Assembly (NCBI RefSeq): GCF_005222835.1
Contig: NZ_STGA01000029.1
Span: 806,001 to 870,000, forward strand
DNA: 64,000 nucleotides
Reading direction: 5' to 3'
From: Rhizobium sp. FKY42
GTDB lineage: Bacteria; Pseudomonadota; Alphaproteobacteria; Rhizobiales; Rhizobiaceae
Shown piece by piece: positions 48,544 through 57,329 of the stretch. The position numbers were made by a program, and so were the translations under genes. Numbering within the stretch: position 1 is the stretch's first letter; every line of letters starts with the position of its first letter. Under the pieces are notes generated by a model. It did not search any database and had not been told where the DNA came from. It worked only from the letters and a program-made list of their open reading frames with translations.

Positions 48544-49470
48544 GTGACAGTCTACCTGCCAATCGCAGAGCTTTCGGTGAATATCTTCATCATCCTCGGC
48601 ATGGGCGCAGCTGTGGGCTTTCTGTCCGGCATGTTTGGTGTCGGCGGCGGTTTCCTGATCACTCCGCTTCTGATCTTCTACAATATCCCCCCGGTCGTCG
48701 CCGTTGCCACCGGTGCGAACCAAGTCGTCGCCTCATCGATTTCCGGTGCAATCAGCCATTTCCGGCGTGGAACGCTGGATGTGAAGCTCGGCAGCGTGCT
48801 CCTGATCGGCGGTCTGGCAGGCGCGACCGTCGGCGTCTGGATCTTTTCCTGGCTCAGACGACTCGGCCAGCTGGACCTCATCATCTCGCTTCTTTATGTC
48901 GTCTTTCTCGGAACCATCGGCAGCCTGATGCTGATGGAAAGCCTGCGGGCCATGCGTCGGGCCGCCAAGAACCAGCCAGTAACCTTGAAGCGACCCGGCC
49001 AGCACAATTGGGTGCACAGATTGCCGCTGAAGATGCGGTTCAAGAAATCCAAGCTCTACCTTTCTGCGATCCCGGTCATTGGCCTGGGCTTCGGCATTGG
49101 CATCCTGACCTCCGTGATGGGTGTAGGCGGCGGCTTCATCATGGTTCCGGCCATGATCTATCTGCTGCGCATTCCAACCAACGTGGTTGTGGGAACTTCG
49201 CTTTTTCAGATCATCTTCGTGACCGCCTACACGACCATTGTGCAGGCTGCGACGAACTATTCCGTCGATATCGTGCTGGCGACCATTCTAATGGTGGCGG
49301 GCGTCATTGGCGCACAATACGGTGTCCGCGTAGGCCAGAAGCTGCGCGGTGAGCAATTGCGCGCCCTCCTTGCCCTTCTCGTGCTGGCCGTCGGCGTGCG
49401 CCTCGCAATCGATCTCATCATAACCCCAGCCGATCTTTATTCGCTCCAGATAGGTGGAGGCCGCGGATGA
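48544..49470 (+). CDS. TauE/SafE family membrane permease
   Basis: 308 residues from GTG 48544, which has AGGGG seven bases upstream; the longer frame from 48463 has an uncharacteristic N-terminus. Two homologous halves of about four helices with glycine-rich signatures GFLSGMFGVGGGFLITPLLI and GILTSVMGVGGGFIMVPAMI. The family exports sulfite, taurine-derived or other organic anions. It overlaps the next gene by four bases (ATGA), a conserved pairing with TIGR02186 proteins. Confidence 0.92.
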   Translation: MTVYLPIAELSVNIFIILGMGAAVGFLSGMFGVGGGFLITPLLIFYNIPPVVAVATGANQVVASSISGAISHFRRGTLDVKLGSVLLIGGLAGATVGVWIFSWLRRLGQLDLIISLLYVVFLGTIGSLMLMESLRAMRRAAKNQPVTLKRPGQHNWVHRLPLKMRFKKSKLYLSAIPVIGLGFGIGILTSVMGVGGGFIMVPAMIYLLRIPTNVVVGTSLFQIIFVTAYTTIVQAATNYSVDIVLATILMVAGVIGAQYGVRVGQKLRGEQLRALLALLVLAVGVRLAIDLIITPADLYSLQIGGGRG

Positions 49471-50285
49471 GACAGTTCCTCCTTCCGCTCGTCCGACACC
49501 TGCTGATGGCAAGCCTGCTGGCTCTACCGGTTACAGTAGCGCAAGCCCAGGGGCTGCCGGGAGCGTTGCCTCCGGTGAAAGAAGGATTGGAAATCGGCAC
49601 ATCCACAACGGAAATCGCGATCACGTCCGATTTTCGCGGTGCAGATCTCACAGTCTTCGGCGCACTGACCAATGCCGACGAACTGTTTCTCGCCATCGGG
49701 CAGTATGACGTGGTAGTATCGCTCGAGGGACCGCGGGACTATGCTACTGTTCGACGCAAGGAGCGCGTCTTCGGCATCTGGATGAATACGCAATCCATGA
49801 CCTTCGAACAGACGCCCGAATCCTACTCGATCGCCAGCACCAAGCCGCTGGCCGACATTCAGCCTGTCGCGCAACTCAACCGCCTTGGTCTCGGTATAAA
49901 CCATCTGACGCTTTCACCAACCGGCTACCTCGGCAATGCGGCACAGCTGACTGATTTTCGCGAGGCCTATCGACGCCTGAAGGTTGGCGGGGGGCTTTAC
50001 CAGAACGATACGACCGGTGTTCGCTTCGTCAGCTCCAGTCTTTTCCGTGCTTCGCTCCGGCTGCCTGCCAATGTACCGGACGGTGTCCATCTGGTGCATG
50101 CCTACCTGTTCAAGAGCGGCGTGCTGATCGCGCAAAAGGATCTTCCTCTTCGCGTGGTCAAGACTGGCCTCGAACAGGCCATTACCGATGCGGCGCATGA
50201 GAAGCCGCTGGCCTATGGCCTGTTCTGCGTCATGGTGGCGGTCGTTACAGGCTGGGGAGCCAGCCTGTTGTTCCGCAAGGACTGA
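49467..50285 (+). CDS. TIGR02186 family membrane-anchored periplasmic protein
   Basis: 272 residues: signal peptide (~1-29, HLLMASLLALPVTVAQAQ), a beta-rich body starting GLEIGTSTTEIAITSDFRGA (DLTVFGALTNADELFLAIGQ), and a C-terminal membrane helix (GLFCVMVAVVTGWGASLLFR). Family function is unknown; it is translationally coupled to the TauE/SafE permease. It may be a periplasmic accessory of that permease. Confidence 0.85.
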   Translation: MRQFLLPLVRHLLMASLLALPVTVAQAQGLPGALPPVKEGLEIGTSTTEIAITSDFRGADLTVFGALTNADELFLAIGQYDVVVSLEGPRDYATVRRKERVFGIWMNTQSMTFEQTPESYSIASTKPLADIQPVAQLNRLGLGINHLTLSPTGYLGNAAQLTDFREAYRRLKVGGGLYQNDTTGVRFVSSSLFRASLRLPANVPDGVHLVHAYLFKSGVLIAQKDLPLRVVKTGLEQAITDAAHEKPLAYGLFCVMVAVVTGWGASLLFRKD

Positions 50286-50294
50286 CGGTAAGCA

Positions 50295-51083
50295 TTACAT
50301 GGCAGGCATGAAGGTGATGTCGCGGATCATGCCCTTGGTCCCGGTGACTTCGCCCGATTTCATCGCCTTGCCGGTTTCAAGATCGACCGTATGCAGCACA
50401 TTGTCTGCGACCAGCCAGGCCGTGTTCTGCCCTTCTGCGGACGTGTGGACATCGAAAGCATAGTTTGCCGCCTTCTTTTCGGCGCCCAGCTTGCCGACGG
50501 CTCTCAGCGTTCCATCATTCGGCTTCGTCTGCTGGATCAGACCGCCAATGGTGGCATCGATGTTGTACATGGCCGTCTTTTCAGGCTTGCCGAATGAATT
50601 CGTATAGGCAGCGCCGACAATATTGGGCTTTTCGCCCTTGTGCATATCACCCTCTTCGAAGGCAAGGCTGCCATCCACGGTCACGGCGCCCGTATCCGGG
50701 TGAACGCGATGGTTGGTCGTTCCGGTCATATAGCGAAGGCGATCGGCGGCGGGATTGAAGTCCACGACAACCGGCGTCTCACCCATCATCAGCGGCTTGT
50801 CCATTTTGGCAACTTCGGTTGCCTTGCCGGTGGCCGGGTCAATGGTAACAATGACGTTCTCGGCGGTAACGCCAACCAGCATCTTGTTCGACGGGCGAAG
50901 ATCAATGCCCGCAAGCTTCGTCACGCCCTGAACTTCCATCGTCTTGGAAACAGCGGGCTTATCCGTATCGAACATGACCAAGGTTTTATCTCCGACGAGG
51001 CCTACCGCCTGCGCCGCAAGAGATGGTGCTGCCGACGCGCCGAGAAGTGCAGTCGCAGCCATCAGTGTCTTGAACATCTTCAT
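50295..51083 (-). CDS. DUF4394 domain secreted protein
   Basis: 262 residues from ATG 51083 (MKMFKTLMAATALLGASAAP) with GGGAGA six bases upstream; the frame runs further to 51437 but that part overlaps the ECF sigma gene and has no signal. Signal peptide ~1-24. The mature part has propeller-like repeats (KLAGIDLRPSNKMLVGVTAE; VVVDFNPAADRLRYMTGTTN) typical of DUF4394. Divergent from the ECF sigma gene and likely a target of it. Confidence 0.85.
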   Translation of the reverse strand: MKMFKTLMAATALLGASAAPSLAAQAVGLVGDKTLVMFDTDKPAVSKTMEVQGVTKLAGIDLRPSNKMLVGVTAENVIVTIDPATGKATEVAKMDKPLMMGETPVVVDFNPAADRLRYMTGTTNHRVHPDTGAVTVDGSLAFEEGDMHKGEKPNIVGAAYTNSFGKPEKTAMYNIDATIGGLIQQTKPNDGTLRAVGKLGAEKKAANYAFDVHTSAEGQNTAWLVADNVLHTVDLETGKAMKSGEVTGTKGMIRDITFMPAM

Positions 51084-51161
51084 CTCGTTCTCCCATACAA
51101 CGGTTGGGGAAGACGCTTCGCTTTGCGCTTCCTGACCATGAGACACGGGACAGGGCAGCTT

Positions 51162-51206
51162 TGGATGCAGGGCCAAAAAAAATAAATTTCTGTACGGTCG
51201 CATCCA
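51162..51206. promoter_or_regulatory. Divergent candidate ECF promoters sharing GCATCCA
   Basis: The heptamer GCATCCA occurs on the plus strand at 51200-51206 facing the sigma gene and on the minus strand at 51168-51162 facing the DUF4394 gene. Each is followed after about 17 bases by a weaker element. This arrangement fits -35 elements for an autoregulated ECF sigma factor; the assignment is inference. Confidence 0.4.
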
Positions 51207-51258
51207 GATCATCGGCAGAACCATATTAGGATGGAAAGAGATTAGGAGTACGAGCGCC

Positions 51259-51813
51259 TTGGCGGATATGACGGCAGATCCTTTGGGGACAGAGCTTGGC
51301 GCATGCGCTCGCGGCGATCGGCAGGCCTTGAAGCGTATTTTCGACGCGGAAGCTGGCCGCCTCATCGCCATTGCCCAGAGAATCGTGAAACGCCGCGATC
51401 TCGCAGAGGAAGTTGTCCAGGACGGTTTCATCGCCATCTGGACTAAGGCGCATCAGTATGCGCCGGAGCGCGGCAGCGCACGCGGGTGGATCCATGCGAT
51501 TATTCGCAACCGTGCGCTCAACATGCTCAGAGACGGAAACCGGGAGGATCTCCTCAGTGAAGACGCGATCCAGAGCCTGCAGGAGGCCGACCAGCCTGAA
51601 AGCGTTCTAAATGCATGGGCGGCGCTCGATCGCACGTCGCGGCTGCGCTCATGCCTCGAAGGTCTCGATCAACCAAAGCGACAAAGCATTCTGATGGCCT
51701 ATGTCGGCGGCTACAGCCATGGCGAAATTGCCGGGCGGCTTTCGCTCCCGCTCGGCACCACGAAGAGCTGGATACGCCGAGGGCTCGCGTCCCTTCGGGA
51801 GTGCATGGCATGA
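51259..51813 (+). CDS. ECF-type RNA polymerase sigma factor
   Basis: 184 residues from TTG 51259 (AGGAG ten bases upstream); ATG 51268 would shorten it by three. Sigma2 region RKRDLAEEVVQDGFIAIWTK-like (here VKRRDLAEEVVQDGFIAIWT), GWIHAIIRNRALNMLRDGN, and sigma4 HTH (GGYSHGEIAGRLSLPLGTTK). It overlaps the anti-sigma gene by four bases, the usual cognate pair. Probably controls the divergent DUF4394 gene and itself. Confidence 0.94.
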   Translation: MADMTADPLGTELGACARGDRQALKRIFDAEAGRLIAIAQRIVKRRDLAEEVVQDGFIAIWTKAHQYAPERGSARGWIHAIIRNRALNMLRDGNREDLLSEDAIQSLQEADQPESVLNAWAALDRTSRLRSCLEGLDQPKRQSILMAYVGGYSHGEIAGRLSLPLGTTKSWIRRGLASLRECMA

Positions 51814-52529
51814 TTGATCTGACAAGGCCGGATGCGGTTGCCGACGACTATGTTCTAGGTCTGCTGGAGCCAGGCGAAATGCAGATAGTGGAGGCAGAAC
51901 TGGAGCGCAACGCCGCTCTGCGACGCGCCGTGGCACAAGCGCGCGAGCGCTTTCTTCCGCTGGACATGACAGCTGAACCTGCAGAGGTTTCGCGCGCTCT
52001 CTGGACAAGGATCGAGAGAAATCTTCAACAACAGGAGCCGCCGGAGCAGCGAACCGAGGCTGAGCCGATTGTCGCGAACGACAACCGCTCGATCCAGAAT
52101 GCAGGTTTCTGGCGAGTCACGAGTTTTGCAGGTCTCACTGCCAGCTTGGCTCTGGCAGTCGCCCTTGTCTGGAACCTGACGCGAACAGCCGAACCGCTTG
52201 TCGTCGCTGTGCTGGTGAATGAAACAGGCGAGGTTCAGGCGGTTGTCGAGGACTTTGGCACAGAGCGCGCTGTCGTCCGCCTTCTGGCGGATGTTTCCGT
52301 GCCGAGAGACCGGACGATGCAGGTCTGGACGCTCCCGAGCAAGGAGACCGGACCCGTTTCCATGGGGCTTCTGCCCCAAGCCCGGTCTGCAAGGCTTGCG
52401 CCTCCAAGCCTTCCGACACCCAAGGATGCGCAGCTCTACGAGATCACGCTTGAGCCCGCAGGCGGATCGCCTACCGGGCGACCCACAGGCCCAATTCTCG
52501 CAAAGGGCTTTGCGAAAGTAACTCGGTAA
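51810..52529 (+). CDS. Membrane anti-sigma factor (RskA/ChrR-like)
   Basis: 239 residues from ATG 51810 (MIDLTRPDAVADDYVLGLLE), overlapping the sigma stop as ATGA. N-terminal sigma-binding-type region with ALRRAVAQARERF, one membrane helix at ~105-125 (VTSFAGLTASLALAVALVWN), then a periplasmic domain with DRTMQVWTLPSKETGPVSMG, typical of anti-sigma-K C-terminal domains. No HxxxCxxC zinc motif seen, so it is not a ZAS-type anti-sigma. Confidence 0.9.
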   Translation: MIDLTRPDAVADDYVLGLLEPGEMQIVEAELERNAALRRAVAQARERFLPLDMTAEPAEVSRALWTRIERNLQQQEPPEQRTEAEPIVANDNRSIQNAGFWRVTSFAGLTASLALAVALVWNLTRTAEPLVVAVLVNETGEVQAVVEDFGTERAVVRLLADVSVPRDRTMQVWTLPSKETGPVSMGLLPQARSARLAPPSLPTPKDAQLYEITLEPAGGSPTGRPTGPILAKGFAKVTR

Positions 52530-53258
52530 TCATCCGATCAGATTGCCGAAGCGCACCGAATAGATGCGATCGCGTCCAAGCAGGTGTGCGATCAGTGCCG
52601 CGTGGTCGAAAAGGCCGTGCATGGCACGGTGCTTGAGATCGAGGCCGCCTGTTAGTACGCCGAAGGCAGGCATGACGAGACGCACGCCGTCGGTAGCAAA
52701 GCAGGCACGACGCACATATTTGCCTCGACGCGCGACGGTGGCGGAAGGGTGCAGGTGACCAGCCACTTCACCCCGTCCTGCAATCAGGCTTGGCTCATGC
52801 CGAAAGATAAGTCCGGATAGCAGCATTTCGTCCATCGATTGACCGGGAAGGTCGAAGGTGCCGTCCGGATCATGATTGCCGTTGATCCAGATCCAATCAC
52901 GCCCTCGGGCAAGGGTCCCAATGTTTTCTCGAAAGGGCGCGGGCATCAGTTCCGAGCCGCGCCTATCGTGAAAGTTATCTCCCAGCGAAATCACTGTTTT
53001 GGGATCATAGCGGGCTATAACGGCGGAGAGAAGATTGAGCGTTGCCAGCGTATCATAAGGCGGCAGCATCATGCCCCGACGGGCGAAGGCAGCGCCCTTC
53101 TCCAGGTGCAAATCGGAGACGACAAGGCAGGATAGATCCGGCAGGTACAGGGCGCCCAGCGGGTCGCAATGAGCGGCAACGCCATTGACCAAAATCTCAG
53201 CGCAGGTCATGGAGCCAGTTGTCTGGGCGGCGGCGAGCGCCAGTCTATGGTTCATCAT
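52530..53258 (-). CDS. pdeM: Ligase-associated DNA damage response endonuclease PdeM
   Basis: 242 residues. Calcineurin-like metallophosphoesterase motifs: CLVVSDLHLEKGAAF (metal site), SLGDNFHDRRG, INGNHDPDG and VAGHLHPSA. PdeM acts with an Lhr-like helicase, an exonuclease and an ATP-dependent ligase in the ligase-associated repair system. Here only the helicase and PdeM are linked; exonuclease and ligase are not in the window. The stop abuts the anti-sigma stop of the opposite strand. Met2 or Met17 are alternative starts. Confidence 0.93.
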   Translation of the reverse strand: MMNHRLALAAAQTTGSMTCAEILVNGVAAHCDPLGALYLPDLSCLVVSDLHLEKGAAFARRGMMLPPYDTLATLNLLSAVIARYDPKTVISLGDNFHDRRGSELMPAPFRENIGTLARGRDWIWINGNHDPDGTFDLPGQSMDEMLLSGLIFRHEPSLIAGRGEVAGHLHPSATVARRGKYVRRACFATDGVRLVMPAFGVLTGGLDLKHRAMHGLFDHAALIAHLLGRDRIYSVRFGNLIG

Positions 53259-53282
53259 TCTCGTCTATCCGTGAGGATTGGC

Positions 53283-55865
53283 TCACGCCATGGCCTCAGC
53301 AATCAGGTCATCCGCCGCCTCTTCCAGCACATAGTCCTGCGCTTCACCGGCAACCGGCTCACGGCCGATTTCCAGCATCACAGGAATGGCGAGCGGAGAT
53401 ACACGCTCGAGCGGGCGGTGAATCACATGCCCCTTGATTCGTGCCAGCATAGCGCCAAGACGCCCGATGTCCAAAAGCCCCGCTGCGGCATCCCGCCGCG
53501 TCGCTTCCAACAGGATATGATTCGGCTCGTGGCTGCGTAAAACGTCATAGATCAGATCCGTCGAGACAGTAACCTGTCGCCCCGTTTTCTCCTTGCCGGG
53601 ATGCCGCCGCTCGATCAGGCCTGAAATCACCGCGCATTGCCGGAAGGTGCGCTTCAGCATGAAGCTTTCATCCAGCCAGGCTTCCAGATCATCGCCGAGC
53701 ATATCCTCGTCGAACAGATCACCAAGCGAAAGACGGCTGCTCTCGATCATCGCGCCCATGTCGTTGAGGGACCAGATGGCCAGCGCATAATCATTCGCCA
53801 CAAAACCGAGCGGCCTTGCCCCTGCCCGCTCCAGCCGCCGTGTCAGAAGCATGCCCAGCGTCTGGTGTGCAAGTCGGCCCTCGAAGCAATAGGCGACCAT
53901 GAAGAACCGGTTTCCGCGCGGGAATGTTTCGATGAGAAGCTCGTCGCGTGCTGGAAGCATGGATTTGTCGCGCTGGATCGCCAGCCAGTCCCGCACCTGA
54001 TCGGGAAGAACATGCCAGCGGGACGGATCGGCCAACATGGCCCGCACCTGATCCGCAAGGTAGGTGGACAAGGGAAACCGGCCGCCCGCATAGGCCGGGA
54101 TCTTGGGATCCAGAGAAAAGGCATTGGTGACAAGGCACTCGTTCTCCCGGATGCCTTCAAAGCGCAGAACCTTGCCCGAGAACAGGAAGGTATCGCCCTG
54201 AACCAGTTGTTCGAGGAAATACTCCTCCACCTTGCCAAGAGACATGCCGCCGCGCCCGACGGAACCCAGCTGGTTGCGCTTGACGAGGCGCACGTTCAGC
54301 TCTGTTGCCTCGACAATCGTGCCAAGGTTCATGCGGTACTGCTGGGCAATTTGCGGATTGGAAACACGCCAGCGCCCCTCCTTGGTCTTGCGGATCTTCG
54401 CGTAGCGTTCATAGGTGCGCAGCGCATAGCCACCCGTTGCGACGAAATCGACGATGCGCTCGAACATTTCCCAGGTGAGCCCGGAATAAGGTGAAGCGCT
54501 GGTGATTTCATCGTAGAGCTCCAATGCATCGAAGGGTTCGGCGCAGGCCATGCCAAGAACGTGCTGAGCCAGAACATCCAGCGCACCTTCCCCAACCGGC
54601 GGCGTATCCTGTGCGCCCAGATAGTTGGCATCGAGTGCGGCCTGACATTCCATGACCTCAAAACGATTGGCGGGGACCAGAATGGCCTTTGACGGCTCGT
54701 CCATCCGGTGATTGGAACGACCGATCCGCTGAGCCAGACGGGATGCACCCTTTGGCGCCCCGACATGCACCACCAGATCCACATCGCCCCAGTCCAGACC
54801 CATGTCTAGCGTCGAAGTAGCAACGACGGCACGCAGCTTATTGGCGCTCATTGCAGCTTCAACCTTGCGCCTCTGTCCCACATCGAGAGAGCCGTGATGC
54901 AGCGCGATCGGCAGATTGTCTTCGTTGATCGTCCAAAGTTCCTGAAACAGAAGCTCAGCCTGAAAGCGCGTATTGACGAAGATCAGCGTCGTCTTGTGTT
55001 TCCGGATCTCTTCATAGACGGCGGGAATGGCATAGGTCGCCACGTGCCCGGACCAAGGAATGCGATCCTCCGTTGTCATGATGGTGATATCGGGCGCAGC
55101 GCCGCCCCTAACATGCACAAGACCGGCAGGTGCTTCAGGCCCATCATCCTGCGGCGTATTCTGCGGGACAAGCCAGCGCCGAAGATCCATGGGATCGGAA
55201 ACCGTGGCCGAGAGCCCGATGGTGCGAAGATCGGGCGCATGTCGTCTCAGCCGGGCCAGGCCAAGCGACAGCAGGTGGCCGCGCTTCGATGTGACCAGTG
55301 AATGCAGTTCATCGAGAACCACATATTTCAGATCCTTGAAGAAGCGCTCCGCTTCGTTGTTGGCGAGGAGCAAGGCCAACTGCTCTGGGGTCGTCAGCAA
55401 GATATCAGGCGGGTTCGTCTTCTGGCGCTGGCGCTTGGCCTGCGGCGTATCCCCCGTACGGTTCTCGATAGAGACCGGAAGCCCCATTTCGGATACCGGC
55501 TTCATGAGGTTACGTTCGATATCGACCGCCAACGCCTTCAGCGGCGAGATATAAAGGGTATGAACGCCGACAAAGGGCGACCCCGACGGGAGCGGGCCAC
55601 GCCGGGTCAAGTCGGTCAGCGAGGGCAGAAATCCGGCAAGCGTCTTGCCTGCACCAGTTGGTGCAATCAGCAGCATGTTCTCGCCAGATGTCGCGCGAGC
55701 AAGCAGTTCCAGCTGGTGCGCGCGTGGCGACCATCCCTTCTCGCCGAACCATTTCAGGAAGGGGCGAGGCAGGAGGTCAGGCAGAGTGTTCGGATAGTCG
55801 GCCAAGGTCTTTTCCACGCCCACCAAGGTAATGGGCTCTGCGGGAAAGAGAAGGGGTCGGAGCAA
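53283..55865 (-). CDS. Ligase-associated DEXH-box helicase (Lhr-like)
   Basis: 860 residues with ordered superfamily 2 motifs: LLIAPTGAGKTLAGFL (Walker A), TLYISPLKALAVD, LLTTPEQLALLL, VVLDELHSL (DEXH), TIGLSATVSDP, VVATSTLDMGLDWGDVD, and RLAQRIGRSNHRMDE. The C-terminal part (~430-860) resembles the Lhr core extension. The displayed start is a TTG without a clear ribosome binding site; GTG codons at 55823 or 55817 are alternatives. It is 24 bases upstream of pdeM and likely cotranscribed. Confidence 0.93.
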   Translation of the reverse strand: MLRPLLFPAEPITLVGVEKTLADYPNTLPDLLPRPFLKWFGEKGWSPRAHQLELLARATSGENMLLIAPTGAGKTLAGFLPSLTDLTRRGPLPSGSPFVGVHTLYISPLKALAVDIERNLMKPVSEMGLPVSIENRTGDTPQAKRQRQKTNPPDILLTTPEQLALLLANNEAERFFKDLKYVVLDELHSLVTSKRGHLLSLGLARLRRHAPDLRTIGLSATVSDPMDLRRWLVPQNTPQDDGPEAPAGLVHVRGGAAPDITIMTTEDRIPWSGHVATYAIPAVYEEIRKHKTTLIFVNTRFQAELLFQELWTINEDNLPIALHHGSLDVGQRRKVEAAMSANKLRAVVATSTLDMGLDWGDVDLVVHVGAPKGASRLAQRIGRSNHRMDEPSKAILVPANRFEVMECQAALDANYLGAQDTPPVGEGALDVLAQHVLGMACAEPFDALELYDEITSASPYSGLTWEMFERIVDFVATGGYALRTYERYAKIRKTKEGRWRVSNPQIAQQYRMNLGTIVEATELNVRLVKRNQLGSVGRGGMSLGKVEEYFLEQLVQGDTFLFSGKVLRFEGIRENECLVTNAFSLDPKIPAYAGGRFPLSTYLADQVRAMLADPSRWHVLPDQVRDWLAIQRDKSMLPARDELLIETFPRGNRFFMVAYCFEGRLAHQTLGMLLTRRLERAGARPLGFVANDYALAIWSLNDMGAMIESSRLSLGDLFDEDMLGDDLEAWLDESFMLKRTFRQCAVISGLIERRHPGKEKTGRQVTVSTDLIYDVLRSHEPNHILLEATRRDAAAGLLDIGRLGAMLARIKGHVIHRPLERVSPLAIPVMLEIGREPVAGEAQDYVLEEAADDLIAEAMA

Positions 55866-55870
55866 TTACA

Positions 55871-55947
55871 GCAAAAGTGAGAAGCGGTTTTGCGTCCGGA
55901 ATTGCGCAAAACAAAGGATAGAGCGTTTCAACCGGGAACGCTCTATC
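55871..55947 (-). repeat. Interspersed palindromic repeat, copy 1
   Basis: Contains two inverted repeats: TTTTGCG-N10-CGCAAAA (55888-55911) and GATAGAGCGTT-N9-AACGCTCTATC (55917-55947, 11-base arms, overlapping the YitT stop codon). Read on the minus strand it has TTTGTTTTG, a CGCAAAACCGCT block and a CACTTTT block in the same order as the copy at 59237-59308. The 11-base stem may also serve as terminator of the yitT pair. Confidence 0.7.
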
Positions 55948-56587
55948 GGACTATGTACCGGTCGGTACGGTGATTGATGGCAAGCGTCAGGTTCAATGTC
56001 ACCGCCGCAAGGATCGAGCACAGGATGACGAAGGGCGTTGCAACCAGAAACGCCAGCGCCAGAACGACAAGATCGAGGCCCAACTGCACGAAGCCAGCAC
56101 GCCAGCCGAGCCGATCCTGCAGGTAAAGCGCAAGGATGCCGAAACCGCCAAGGCTCGCACGGTGACGAAACAAAGCGAGCATGCCGGTTCCGATGAGAAG
56201 TCCGCCGAAAAGCGCGGCAACGAGCGGATCAATACCGCTAATCGGAATGAGAGAAGGCAGCACTTCCGTCAACACAGAGGTCAATGCGACGGCCGCGAAG
56301 GTCTTGATCGTAAAAGCCAAGCCCAGACGCTTATAAGCCAGCCAGTAGAAAGGAAGGTTAAGCGCGAAGAAGACCACGCCAAAGCTGAAGCCCGTGGAGT
56401 ATCGAAGCAGGAAGCCGAGACCTGCCGTTCCCCCAATGAGCAAATGCGCAGCCGACAGAAGCGTCACGCCAAGTGCGGCGAGCATGGACCCGGCAACGAC
56501 GCCCTGCATATCCTCGATGATGGAGTGGCGATCCGTACTGGATGCCCAGAACCCGATAGGAGATTTGCCTTCGCTTACATTCTCCAT
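55943..56587 (-). CDS. YitT family membrane protein, copy 1
   Basis: 214 residues, about five or six membrane helices. Shares with the upstream gene the segments HLLIGGTAGLGFLLRYSTGF, NLPFYWLAYKRLGLAFTIKT, ALFRHRASLGGFGILALYLQ and a C-terminal NHRTDRYIV. Family function is unknown (DUF161/YitT). Its start overlaps the stop of the upstream paralogue by one base (TGATG). Confidence 0.9.
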   Translation of the reverse strand: MENVSEGKSPIGFWASSTDRHSIIEDMQGVVAGSMLAALGVTLLSAAHLLIGGTAGLGFLLRYSTGFSFGVVFFALNLPFYWLAYKRLGLAFTIKTFAAVALTSVLTEVLPSLIPISGIDPLVAALFGGLLIGTGMLALFRHRASLGGFGILALYLQDRLGWRAGFVQLGLDLVVLALAFLVATPFVILCSILAAVTLNLTLAINHRTDRYIVR

Positions 56588-57222
56588 CAGCGCACCACGA
56601 TATAGCGATCCGACCGGTGATTGATCGCCAGAAACAGATTGAGCACCACCGCGCCGACAATGGACCAGAGAACAATGCCCGGTTCAAGCAGCAAGAAGGC
56701 CGCCGCCATGACGCAGGCATCGAATGCCAGCTGGATGAGGCCCGCCTGGATGCCGAAACGCTCCTGAACATAGATTGCGAGGATTCCAACGCCGCCAAGG
56801 CTTGCACGATGGCGATAGAGAGCCAAGAGGCCAAAACCAAGCAACAGGCCACCCATCAGCGCACCCCAGAAGGGATGCAGATATCCAATCAGCAGGTAGC
56901 GTTGCTCAAGCTCGGTCATGATCGAGACGAGCCCGATCGCAATGAAGGTCTTGGCAGAGAAGGCAAAGCCCAATCGCTTGAAGGACAGCCAATAGAAGGG
57001 AAGGTTGACGATGAAGAACAGAAGGCCGAACGAGATATTGAATGCATAGTGCAGCAGGAAGGCAACGCCAGCTGTGCCGCCTGTAAGCAGGCCGACACGA
57101 TTCAACAAGTAAAACCCGAGCGCGGAAATCAGTGCGCCGCAGATCAGGCCTTGGCTATCTTCCGCAAGTGTGTGACGCGCCGGATCCGTGCTGTAGAAAC
57201 CCAATGCCATCTTCTGCGCCAT
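56587..57222 (-). CDS. YitT family membrane protein, copy 2
   Basis: 211 residues, paralogous to the following gene: LLTGGTAGVAFLLHYAFNIS, NLPFYWLSFKRLGFAFSAKT, ALYRHRASLGGVGILAIYVQ, ending NHRSDRYIVV. Tandem copies overlapping by one base imply translational coupling and perhaps a heteromeric membrane complex. Divergence suggests an old duplication rather than a recent one. Confidence 0.9.
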   Translation of the reverse strand: MAQKMALGFYSTDPARHTLAEDSQGLICGALISALGFYLLNRVGLLTGGTAGVAFLLHYAFNISFGLLFFIVNLPFYWLSFKRLGFAFSAKTFIAIGLVSIMTELEQRYLLIGYLHPFWGALMGGLLLGFGLLALYRHRASLGGVGILAIYVQERFGIQAGLIQLAFDACVMAAAFLLLEPGIVLWSIVGAVVLNLFLAINHRSDRYIVVR

Positions 57223-57329
57223 CCCAAAGTCCCCTTATATCTGCACCTGACACTTCGATTGTGCGTCGCAGCATTCGTGAAATCAAGATAGGACAGCACT
57301 CCTGACGCAAAAGGCAAGAATCGTACAGA

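Noticed and set aside
51084..51437. N-terminal extension of the DUF4394 frame
   Set aside because: It overlaps the sigma gene on the opposite strand; the internal ATG at 51083 begins a proper signal peptide with a ribosome binding site.
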